From Reyranellaceae bacterium (GTDB taxonomy: Bacteria > Pseudomonadota > Alphaproteobacteria > Reyranellales > Reyranellaceae): a stretch of 53,174 nt of DNA. Shown here one piece after another: positions 16,437-23,742 of this stretch. Positions within the stretch are counted from its first letter, which is position 1. Each line of letters starts with the position of its first letter. The DNA lies in contig JALHMM010000040.1 of NCBI GenBank assembly GCA_022844045.1, positions 1 through 53,174 on the forward strand, given 5' to 3'. A program made the translations under genes and the position numbers. Below the pieces are notes generated by a model that saw nothing but the letters and a program-made list of their open reading frames with translations, did no database searches and was not told where the DNA came from.

Positions 16437-17210
16437 CTAGACGCCGCCCGTCACGTCGATCGTGACACCCGTCACGAAGTCGGCATCGCTCGACGCGAGA
16501 AAGCAGATCACGTTGGCCTGGTCGACCGCCTCGGCCACGCGGCGCAGCGGCGTGCGTTCGATCTCCTCGGCCTGTGACGCCTGCGATCGCTTCTCCCAGT
16601 GCGGGCGGATGCGTTCGGTGAGCGTGACGGAGGGCGCGATGGCGTTGACGTTGATACCGTCCGGCCCGAGCTCGTGGCCCAGCTTGCGGGTGAAGGCGAT
16701 GATGCCGCCCTTGGCCGCGGCGTAGGCGCTCGAGCTGTTGAAGCTCAAGCCGCGTCCGGCGATCGAGGCGAGGTTGACGATCTTGCCGCTCCTCTGGCGC
16801 TTCATCACGGGGATCACCGCGTGGGTGACCAGGAACGTGCCGTCGAGATTGAAAGCGATCAGCTTCTGCCATTCCTGCAGGGTGAGCTGCTCGGTGGTCG
16901 CGGTCGGCCGCTCGATCACCGTGCTGCCACCCACCGCGTTGACCAGGATGTCGATGCGGCCATGCGTGCGCGCCACGTCGGCGACCAGCGCGTCGACCTG
17001 CTCCTGGTTGAGCGCGTCGACCAGCCTTCCGTCGACCTTGCCGTTGCGGCCGGCAGCCTGCTTCAGCGCTGGCACAGCCTCGTCGAGCCTTGCCTGGTTG
17101 TTGTCGACCGCCACGACAGTGGCGCCCTCGCGCACCATGATCGCCGCCGTGGCGCGGCCGATGCCATTGGCCGCCGCCGTGATCAGCGCCACCTTGTTCT
17201 GGAATCGCAT
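16437..17210 (-). CDS. Classical SDR oxidoreductase
   Basis: 257 residues. The cofactor loop (TAAANGIG, a variant of TGxxxGIG), the NAVGG element, the catalytic Ser in VNLASIAGRG and Y-A-A-A-K in SSSAYAAAKGG are all present, so it should be an active NAD(P)-dependent dehydrogenase/reductase. It ends VTIDVTGGV like FabG-type enzymes. The ATG at 17210 is taken rather than that at 17216 because GGGGAGG stands 6 bases before the former and abuts the latter. First gene of the minus-strand cluster; a duplicated palindrome lies directly upstream. Confidence 0.9.
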   Translation of the reverse strand: MRFQNKVALITAAANGIGRATAAIMVREGATVVAVDNNQARLDEAVPALKQAAGRNGKVDGRLVDALNQEQVDALVADVARTHGRIDILVNAVGGSTVIERPTATTEQLTLQEWQKLIAFNLDGTFLVTHAVIPVMKRQRSGKIVNLASIAGRGLSFNSSSAYAAAKGGIIAFTRKLGHELGPDGINVNAIAPSVTLTERIRPHWEKRSQASQAEEIERTPLRRVAEAVDQANVICFLASSDADFVTGVTIDVTGGV

Positions 17211-17228
17211 GGTCATCCTCCCCGTGCT

Positions 17229-17290
17229 TCTGTTCGTCCGCGGACACTACGCCCTGACATCTGTTCGTCCGCGGACACTACGCCCTGACA
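17229..17290. promoter_or_regulatory. Two tandem 31-bp copies of a palindromic operator-like sequence
   Basis: The 31-bp unit at 17229-17259 is repeated without change at 17260-17290. Each copy holds the perfect 10-bp palindrome GTCCGCGGAC (17236-17245 and 17267-17276), so the palindrome centres are 31 bp apart, close to three helical turns. The pair lies 19-80 bp upstream of the SDR start on the minus strand, a position suited to a cooperative repressor or activator. Confidence 0.6.
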
Positions 17291-17549
17291 TCGCCTCCGC
17301 AATGTCCGTCCCGTCTCCCGCACGAGTGGCGCGAGGCCGGGATCGCGCACCGGCCCGTGCTCGACCTCCATCTCCTTGATCGTCTCGCCCGCGCGCAACC
17401 CTGTGCCCGAGGAAACAGCGCCGGCGCCAGCGATCGCCGATCATGTGGTCGTACCGATGCGCGCTGCGCCAGCCCGCGCGATGTAGTGGCTGGGCGCCAA
17501 GCAGACGGTCGCTCGTGTTCTTTCGTATCCAGTGAACGGAGTTGATGCG
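17291..17549. other. Intergenic region between the divergent SDR and the unknown gene pair
   Basis: Together with the tandem palindrome, this fills a 339-bp gap between divergent genes. No convincing open frame, hairpin terminator or RNA was seen. It should contain the promoter for the gene at 17550. Confidence 0.4.
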
Positions 17550-18005
17550 ATGACCCCGGCTGAAGTGATGGCCTTCAACATGTACGTCGAGAAGTGGAAG
17601 CTGTATCGTGCGTCGATTCCCGAGCCTGCCCGCTACTGCCAGATCAAGAGCGACCTCAAGCAGGTGCGCAATCCGGGCTGGAAGGGAAATCCACCGATCA
17701 CGGCATGGCCCGCCGATCTGGTCGACTCCGACGACGCCATGAACGCCGCCGTCGAGCACTATTTCCTGTGCCGCTGCTGGATCGGCTCCGGCAAGTATCC
17801 GTCGTGGCAGCTGCGCACCATGAACATCATCTATGATGGCGGCAAAGCCGCCGGCGTGACGCCGGCGCACAATCCGAACCAGCCGCCGTCCCGGCTGACG
17901 TTGTTGCAGATCGGCGCGAAGGAGTTGGGTATCAAGCATGGCGAGGACGATCTGAAGAAGTCGGGCGGCAGCGCGCCCTGGATCGCCAAGCCGCCGAAAT
18001 ACTGA
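17550..18005 (+). CDS. Hypothetical protein, first of a pair
   Basis: 151 residues, no signal peptide or membrane helix. Aromatic-rich N-terminal half (FNMYVEKWKLYRASIPEPARY) and a Pro/Asn-rich turn (GVTPAHNPNQPPSRLTLLQI) before a Lys/Gly-rich end. The ATG at 17550 is chosen because CGGAG lies 8-9 bases upstream; an in-frame GTG at 17532 lacks a site. The next gene begins 16 bp on, so the two are surely co-transcribed. Family not recognised. Confidence 0.6.
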   Translation: MTPAEVMAFNMYVEKWKLYRASIPEPARYCQIKSDLKQVRNPGWKGNPPITAWPADLVDSDDAMNAAVEHYFLCRCWIGSGKYPSWQLRTMNIIYDGGKAAGVTPAHNPNQPPSRLTLLQIGAKELGIKHGEDDLKKSGGSAPWIAKPPKY

Positions 18006-18021
18006 GACAGGGAGACCGACC

Positions 18022-18435
18022 ATGGCTGAAATCCCTTGTGGCAGGACGCATCTGTCGATCGAAGACGCGATCCACTGCGCGCGCACCAGCCTCGGCGGCC
18101 GGGACGTCGAGCCTTTCTGGGGCAGCATGGGGATCATCAATCCCGGGCGGGTCGTCGGCTATCAGGTCAGCGCCCGCAAGCGCTGGCGCCTGGACTTCGA
18201 TCCGCGCAAGGGCGTGCACGTCAACGAAGAGAACTTCGACGCACCACCGGCACGGCAGAAGATCGTCCACGCCGTGGTGTCGGGCCGCTTCGACGAGGCC
18301 GGCAGAGCGATCGCCAACGACACGCAGGTGCGCCTGTACTGGAGCAAATGGACGACCCGCTACGGCACGCCGGGACGCGGCATCCTTTGCCGCCGCTGCG
18401 AGAACTGGCACATCGGCGGTCGCTGCCCGTTCTAG
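18022..18435 (+). CDS. Hypothetical protein with a WRLDFDP-KG-H-N motif, second of a pair
   Basis: 137 residues. The centre reads KRWRLDFDPRKGVHVNEENF, a layout (W-R-x-D-x-D-P-x-K-G-x-H-x-N) that resembles C-terminal nuclease or toxin domains of polymorphic toxins, as far as I recall; this is a motif likeness only. The C-terminus carries a three-Cys cluster (ILCRRCENWHIGGRCPF) that could hold a metal. There is no signal peptide. GGGAG precedes the ATG. It may form a functional pair with the gene 16 bp upstream. Catalytic role, toxin status and partner are all unproven. Confidence 0.6.
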   Translation: MAEIPCGRTHLSIEDAIHCARTSLGGRDVEPFWGSMGIINPGRVVGYQVSARKRWRLDFDPRKGVHVNEENFDAPPARQKIVHAVVSGRFDEAGRAIANDTQVRLYWSKWTTRYGTPGRGILCRRCENWHIGGRCPF

Positions 18436-18465
18436 ACCCGGCGTCTCGGACACTGTCCGATGTTT

Positions 18466-18555
18466 TTCTGAGCGCGGCGAAGGATCTCGCGGTGTCGCGC
18501 TCATGGATCGACGTCATGACCTGTCGCACTAGCGCGAGATTTTTCGACGCGCCCG
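18466..18555. repeat. Decayed family B REP-like palindrome
   Basis: The left arm CTGAGCGCGGCGAAGGATCT and a degenerate right arm (GCGAGATTTTTCGACGCGC) are imperfect reverse complements of each other and match the family B element at 46834-46936. It lies in the convergent gap between the unknown gene pair and the photolyase gene. Confidence 0.55.
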
Positions 18556-18601
18556 GGGCGACGGAGAAGGTGGTCGATCGAGCGCGCTCTCGCGGGCCGC
18601 C

Positions 18602-20140
18602 TCACAGGAACGTCTCGGCCGTCAACCGTGCCTTCAATGCGGCGGCGCGCCGACGGATCATGGCGACCTCGCCGGCATCCTTGCGCGCAAGGTTGGCGTA
18701 GGGATACGTCATGCGCGGGTTCTTCGCGAAGCGCGTCTTGTGGCGCGCCAGGACGTCGCAGTAGAGCGTGGTGAACGGGCAGGCGTCCTCGCCGACCGAC
18801 TTGCGCGGATCGTAGCGGCAATGCCGGCAATGGTCGCTCATCCTGCTGATGTAGTTGCCGGCCGCCGCGTAGGGCTTGGTGCCGACCAATCCGCCGTCGC
18901 CGTGCTGGCTCATGCCCAGCGTGTTGGGCAGCGAGACCCAGTCGATCGCGTCCCAGAACATCGACATGTGCCAGCGATGCACGTCGTAGGGCCGCACGCC
19001 GAGCAGCAGGCAGAACAGGCCCAGCACCATCAGGCGCTCGATGTGGTGGGCGTAGGCGTGGTCGATGGTGTGCCGGATCGCCTGCGACAGGCAGCGCATG
19101 TCGGTCTCGCCGGTCCAGTAGAAGCGCGGCATCGGCAGGTCGGCCTCGAGCGCGTTCCTTTGCGCGTAATCAGGCATGAAGCGCCAGTAGACGCCGCGCA
19201 CGAACTCGCGCCAGCCGATCACCTCGCGCACGAAGCCCTCGACGGAATTGAGCGGGGCGCCGGCCGGGTTGGCGACGACGGCGTCGACAACCTCGCGCGG
19301 CCGCAGGAGATGGAGATTGAGCGGCCCCGACAGGCGCGAATGGAAGAGGAAGGCCTCCCCGGTGATCATGGCGTCCTGGAACCGCCCGAAATCGCCAAGC
19401 CGGTGCTCGACGAAATCCCGCAGCGATTCGAGCGCCTGCGCCCGCGTGACCGGCAGATTGAAGCCGTCGAGCCGGCCGGGACTATCGGGAAACTGCCGTT
19501 CGACGAGCGCCAGCACGGCGCGCGTCATTGCATCAGGTGCGAATCCTTTCGGAGCGGGGATTGCCGGCGGGCCGCCGCGCCCGAACGACACCCGATTCTG
19601 CTTGTCGAAGTTCCACGCGCCACCGGTCGGCTTTCCATCGGGCTCGATCAGCACGCCCAGCCGCCGCCGCATGAAGCGGTAGAAGCGCTCCAGGACGAGC
19701 GTGGGATTCTCCCGCGCGAACGTGGCGAAGGTCTCGTCGTCACACAGGAAGTGCCGATCGGCGCGAAACTCGATCGGCGGCTCGATGGCCGCTAGTTGCG
19801 CGCGCACCCGCCAGTCGCCGGGCTGCAGCGCGATCAAGCGCTCGGGCTGAAGCACCTGCGTCCAGCGCCGAATCTCCGCGACGAAGCCGCCGCGATTATC
19901 AGGATCGTCGAGCTCGCTGTATTAGACCCGCCGCCCCCGGGCACGCTGCTCGTCGCGGAAATGCCGCATCGCCGAGAAGAAGTAGGCGAGCCGACGCTTG
20001 TGCTGCGGGATGTAAGTCGCCTCCTCGCGCACCTCCATCTGCAGGACCGCATCGCGCGCCGGATCGAAGCCGTCGAAGGCGGCCGACTCGCCGTCGAGCT
20101 GGTCGCCGAGCACCAGTACGAGATGACGCAATTTCAACAC
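18602..20140 (-). pseudogene. PhrB/CryB-type (iron-sulfur) photolyase gene split by an in-frame TAA
   Basis: The frame from a GTG at 20140 codes LRHLVLVLGDQLDGESAAF..., the DPRP (PF04244) N-terminal domain of deoxyribodipyrimidine photolyase-related proteins, down to RGRRV, where a TAA occurs at 19924-19922. The same frame resumes at once with YSELDDPDNRGGFVAEIRRW and runs 417 more residues to 18602 without another stop. The 3' part has the FAD-binding core (for example SVEGFVREVIGWREFVRG and SLPNTLGMSQHGDGG) and the [4Fe-4S] cysteines (HCRHCRYDP...DACPF...LYCDV). Total intact length, about 512, fits the bacterial (6-4) photolyase/CryB group. A single C-to-T change (CAA to TAA) would explain the stop. 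Restart at the in-frame GTG at 19855 would give a protein lacking the antenna-binding domain. Confidence 0.85.
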
Positions 20141-20340
20141 TTATGCCACGCGGCGGCAGCGTGGATCGCGAGAGACCACGCGGCTCCACAGCGACAAGGA
20201 GCCTCGAACAAACAGCACGCGCGAATCCCTCCGATCCACGAGACGCAGCAGGATCACATCGGGCCGATCACCCCGTCAATCGACAGCGCACGCGCGGCCC
20301 GTCATCAGGGAAATCGAGGTACTTCATCTACCAAGAGGGC

Positions 20341-21540
20341 TCAGACCGTCATCTGCTCCGCCGCCGGCACGCGCGTGACCTCGTGCGCTTGCAGGATCGG
20401 CAGCACGTCCCTGGCGAAGCGGCGGATCTGCTCGATGAACATCTCGTGGGGCATGGCGCCGCGATTCAGGCCGACCTGCACCATGTTGGCGCCGGCTGCG
20501 TCGGCGGCGGCGATGATGCGCTCGGCCACTTCCTTCGGCGTGCCGTAGGGCAGGTTCTCGGCCTGGCGCGCGAAGGCTTCCTGTGTCAGCCCGCGGAAGT
20601 CCTCGCGCAGCAGCGCGGCGGCGCGCTGGTTCTCGGGCCGCACGTAGTCGGTCGAGCTCTGGCTGACATAGCCCGCCTCGCGCTGCGCCGCCGTCTCGGT
20701 GAAGCTGCCATGGCTGAAGAGCGTGCGGTTGAAGTAGAGGTGGTACGGCCCGACCTCCTTCACCGCCTGCGCCTTGGAGTCGGCGACATAGGCGTTGAGC
20801 GCCAGCGAGAGGTGGCTGGGCGTGATGCGATGACCCGACGCCGCGAGGCTGCGGGCGTAGTGCTTGATGATGTCGTCGCGTAGGCCACCGCCGGCGAGGC
20901 CGGGTGTGATTCCGAGATCGTGCTTCGCGGCGAACTCGATCGACTCCTTGCTGCCGACAATGGGGATCATGATCGGCGGGCGCGGCTTCTGGATCGGCCG
21001 CGGCCAGATCGCCACGTCCTTGTAGGACCAGTACTTGCCTTCGTAGGAGAACACGTCCTCGCTCCAGGCGCGGGTGACGATGTCGAAGGCCTCCTCGAAG
21101 CGCTCCCGCGACTCGTGGAGCGGCACGTTGTGCACCTGGTACTCGCGCGGGATGCCGCGCGCGAAGCCGGAGATCAGCCGGCCGTTGGACATGCAGTCCA
21201 GCATCGCCAGTTCTTCGGCCAGCCGCAGCGGCTCGTGCAGCGGCAGCAGATTGCCGTAGATCAGCAGCTTGAGCCGCTTGGTGCGCTGCGCAGCGGCCGC
21301 CGCCATCAGGTTGGGCGAGTTCATCAGCCCGTACGGCGAACAATGATGCTCATTGAAACCGACGCCGTCATAGCCCAGCCGGTCCATCTCCTCCCAGGCG
21401 GCGAGATGCTCGGCGTAGGTCTTCACCGCGACGTCCGCCTTGAAGTACCGCTGGCTCAGTGGATACGGCAGCTCGGCGCCGACCTTGATGTGGTCGAGGT
21501 TCTCGCCATAAGCGAGCAGGTCGAAGACGAAGACTTTCAT
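20341..21540 (-). CDS. LLM-class flavin-dependent oxidoreductase
   Basis: 399 residues of the bacterial-luciferase-like (PF00296) fold: MKVFVFDLLAYGEN at the first strand, GYDGVGFNEHHCSPYGLM (the EHH region near the flavin), GNLLPLHEPLRLAEELAMLD and GRLISGFARGIPREY, then ...PIMIPIVGSKESIEFAAKH. Such enzymes use FMNH2 (supplied by a reductase) or F420 to oxidise small organic substrates. No reductase gene is adjacent. The ATG at 21540 begins the conserved domain. It diverges from the second TPR gene across 75 bp. Confidence 0.9.
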   Translation of the reverse strand: MKVFVFDLLAYGENLDHIKVGAELPYPLSQRYFKADVAVKTYAEHLAAWEEMDRLGYDGVGFNEHHCSPYGLMNSPNLMAAAAAQRTKRLKLLIYGNLLPLHEPLRLAEELAMLDCMSNGRLISGFARGIPREYQVHNVPLHESRERFEEAFDIVTRAWSEDVFSYEGKYWSYKDVAIWPRPIQKPRPPIMIPIVGSKESIEFAAKHDLGITPGLAGGGLRDDIIKHYARSLAASGHRITPSHLSLALNAYVADSKAQAVKEVGPYHLYFNRTLFSHGSFTETAAQREAGYVSQSSTDYVRPENQRAAALLREDFRGLTQEAFARQAENLPYGTPKEVAERIIAAADAAGANMVQVGLNRGAMPHEMFIEQIRRFARDVLPILQAHEVTRVPAAEQMTV

Positions 21541-21615
21541 CGGATCACCGTTGATGCCCTGCCCCGGCATGGTAACAGTTCACGGGGCGCTGTGTAGGGA
21601 TCGCTGGAGGCCGCC

Positions 21616-22332
21616 ATGCCGAAACCCGTTGTCGCCGTCGTACTGGCGCTGCTCTGCGCGCCGCTCGCCGTCCTGGCTCAGTCTGACGAAGAGAACTGGC
21701 GGCGCTGCGCCAGCCGCGACGCGACCGATACCGTCATCGCCGCCTGCTCCGCGGTCATCCAGCAGGGTGGCTCGAACAAGGATCGGCTGGTCGACGCCCA
21801 CTACAACCGCGCGCATGCTTATGCGGCGATGGATAACCACGCGCGCGTTATCGCCGACCTGGACGCGGCGTTGCGGCTGAAGCCGGGCAATCCGCTGTCG
21901 CTGACCTGGCGCGGCGACGCCTATGCCGCGATCGGACGCGTCGAGCGCGCGATCGAGGATTACAGCACGGCGATCGCCATCGACGCCAACGCCTCGCCGG
22001 CATGGTACGGCCGCTGCAACGCGCGCACCCGGCTGGGCCAGCTCGACCTCGCGATGGTCGACTGCAACGAGATGATCGCGCGCAGCCCGCATATCGCTTT
22101 CGGCTTCGACAGCCGTGGCCGCGTGCATCTGCTGGCCGGCCGCCTCGACGCCGCGATCGCCGATTTCGACACCGCGCTGAAGATTCATGCGCGGATCGCC
22201 TCGGCGCTCTACGCTCGCGGCATCGCCAAGCAACGCAAAGGCGACGCGATGGGCGCCGCCGTCGACGACGTCGCCGCCCGCCTGATCAAAGCCGACATCG
22301 CCGAGGAGATGACGGCCTACGGGATACGGTGA
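21616..22332 (+). CDS. Secreted TPR protein, shorter relative of the first
   Basis: 238 residues. Signal peptide at 1-21 (ALLCAPLAVLAQ), then an N-terminal region with WRRCASRDATDTVIAACSAVIQ like the corresponding WTLCTGG...ARSIQGCTARIQ of the protein at 200-1444, then four to five TPR units. Both proteins end with the same type of tail (ADIAEEMTAYGIR here, ADIEQEMAKYGVTP there), so they are paralogues. GGAGG lies 5 bases before the ATG. Probably periplasmic; partner unknown. Confidence 0.85.
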   Translation: MPKPVVAVVLALLCAPLAVLAQSDEENWRRCASRDATDTVIAACSAVIQQGGSNKDRLVDAHYNRAHAYAAMDNHARVIADLDAALRLKPGNPLSLTWRGDAYAAIGRVERAIEDYSTAIAIDANASPAWYGRCNARTRLGQLDLAMVDCNEMIARSPHIAFGFDSRGRVHLLAGRLDAAIADFDTALKIHARIASALYARGIAKQRKGDAMGAAVDDVAARLIKADIAEEMTAYGIR

Positions 22333-22585
22333 AGCGAGGTCACCTTCGGCCTCTGAGGGTGGCGGCCGCATGTTCGAACCGTGCGGCGTTCGCCAGAACG
22401 CCCGGCCATCTCCCCTGCCACCCGGCGCCTATCCGGACCGGTCCACCAACACGCCGTTTGGCATCCTGCGCACCAAGATCGGCCATCAATCGCTCGGGTC
22501 AGCCGTTCCAGTCGCCGGCCCGCCGCGCCCGCGTGATCGAGGGGTGGCCGACGGCGACCACCGAAGGTCGTCCGCGAGATGCTGA

Positions 22586-22972
22586 TCACGCGTCATCCCT
22601 GCCAAACGCCAGCCGCATCGTGACGAAGATGAAGAGCAAGCCGGAGACGATCCAGAGAACCGCACCGACTTCACCGATCGTGCCGAACGCGCCGCCGGCG
22701 GAAACCCGATAGAGTCCGAGCAGGAAGCACAGCGATGCCACAAGCGCACAGACAAAGTGAACGCGAGCGAGGCGCGATGCACCGATCACGGGAAACGCGC
22801 GGTAGATCAGGCCAAAAAGCGCCATCGAGGCCCAGCCAAGCAGGCTGATGTGCGCATGCAACGGCCGTAAGCTGAAGTCTTGCTTCACACCCATCCACAC
22901 GCCCAACGCGCTGCCGCCCACCAGATACACGGCGGCGATCAGCAGAAACAGGCGGTCAGGTCTCATAGTCAT
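22586..22972 (-). CDS. Small membrane protein resembling heme-copper oxidase subunit I / NnrS-like helices
   Basis: 128 residues with four membrane helices. The second helix pair contains LHAHISLLGWASMALFGLIYR, the His-bearing pattern of cytochrome-oxidase subunit-I-like and NnrS-like proteins, but the length is only about a quarter of a true oxidase subunit. It may bind heme or respond to nitric oxide or oxygen; this is uncertain. Start at 22972 because GGAGGT stands 5 bases before that ATG. It diverges from a TetR gene across a 176-bp region with a 41-bp palindrome, so it is a likely regulatory target. Confidence 0.7.
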   Translation of the reverse strand: MTMRPDRLFLLIAAVYLVGGSALGVWMGVKQDFSLRPLHAHISLLGWASMALFGLIYRAFPVIGASRLARVHFVCALVASLCFLLGLYRVSAGGAFGTIGEVGAVLWIVSGLLFIFVTMRLAFGRDDA

Positions 22973-23081
22973 CAGTGACCTCCAACGCGGCAAAAGCGGC
23001 TTGGGACGCGGCATTCATGGACGAAGAGCGATGCCCTTGCACGATGTCCCGCCAACCAACGCGCTTGCGCAGCGCAACTGG

Positions 23082-23122
23082 CTTGACTTACACTCAAGCA
23101 ATTAACTTGAGTGTCAGTCAAG
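23082..23122. promoter_or_regulatory. Near-perfect 41-bp palindrome, probable TetR operator
   Basis: Arms CTTGACTTACACTCAAG (23082-23098) and CTTGAGTGTCAGTCAAG (23106-23122) are reverse complements at 16 of 17 positions around a 7-bp centre. It lies 26 bp before the TetR ATG and about 110 bp before the divergent membrane-protein ATG. TTGACT in the left arm could double as a -35 element. Position and symmetry are what is expected for an autoregulatory TetR site. Confidence 0.8.
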
Positions 23123-23148
23123 TTAAATTGGAGGCGAGATAGCCGCAC

Positions 23149-23742
23149 ATGGTTGCCAGGGCGGAGAAGACGGGCGCGACCCGGAAACGCATCACGGAGG
23201 CCGCTCTTCGGCTGTTCCTGGACAAGCCGTTCGAGGAGGTCACGCTGCAAATGATCGCCGAGGCGTCCGGCGTCTCGCATCAGACTGTGCTGAACCACTT
23301 CGAATCGAAGGAGGGCGTCGCGGCCGCCGGAGCGGAACTGCTGGCCCAGCGGACCGCCGCCGCGCGCGGCAAGGCGATACCCAACGATATAGAGAGCGTC
23401 GTCTCTGTCCTTGTGGACGACTATGAGCGGATCGGTGACGCCAATGCCCGCTGGGCCGCGTCGGCCGAGAAACTGGGGCCGCTTTCGGCGTTGTTGGATG
23501 ACGCACGCGCCGGCCACCAAGCATGGCTCGAACACGTGTTCGCCAAGCATCTTCCGGCCGGGCGAAGGCGCCGACATTCTGTCAACACGCTTCACGCCGC
23601 GACCGACGTCTACGTCTGGAAGCTGCTTCGTCGCGACCTTGGCCTGAGCCGGCGCGAGACACAGGCGGTGATGGAGGCCCTGGTCCGCGGTGCGATCGGC
23701 AAGCGGGTCCGGGCGCATCCCAGGAAGGCGATCACGGGATGA
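23149..23742 (+). CDS. TetR/AcrR family transcriptional regulator
   Basis: 197 residues. N-terminal TetR DNA-binding domain: RKRITEAALRLFLDKPFEEV, then the helix-turn-helix (TLQMIAEASGVSHQTVLNHF) and the usual ESKEGV. The C-terminal two-thirds is a helical ligand-binding domain not assigned to a subfamily. It most likely represses its own operon and the divergent membrane-protein gene through the palindrome just upstream, and is released by a small ligand. Its stop overlaps the glycosyltransferase start (ATGA at 23739-23742), so the two are translationally coupled. Confidence 0.92.
   Translation: MVARAEKTGATRKRITEAALRLFLDKPFEEVTLQMIAEASGVSHQTVLNHFESKEGVAAAGAELLAQRTAAARGKAIPNDIESVVSVLVDDYERIGDANARWAASAEKLGPLSALLDDARAGHQAWLEHVFAKHLPAGRRRRHSVNTLHAATDVYVWKLLRRDLGLSRRETQAVMEALVRGAIGKRVRAHPRKAITG

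Noticed and set aside
1800..19924. Possible stop-codon reassignment (two genes with in-frame TAA)
   Set aside because: TAA ends other intact genes here (the phage-type gene at 27857 and the binding protein at 50931), so it works as a stop. Two independent nonsense changes or errors are simpler.
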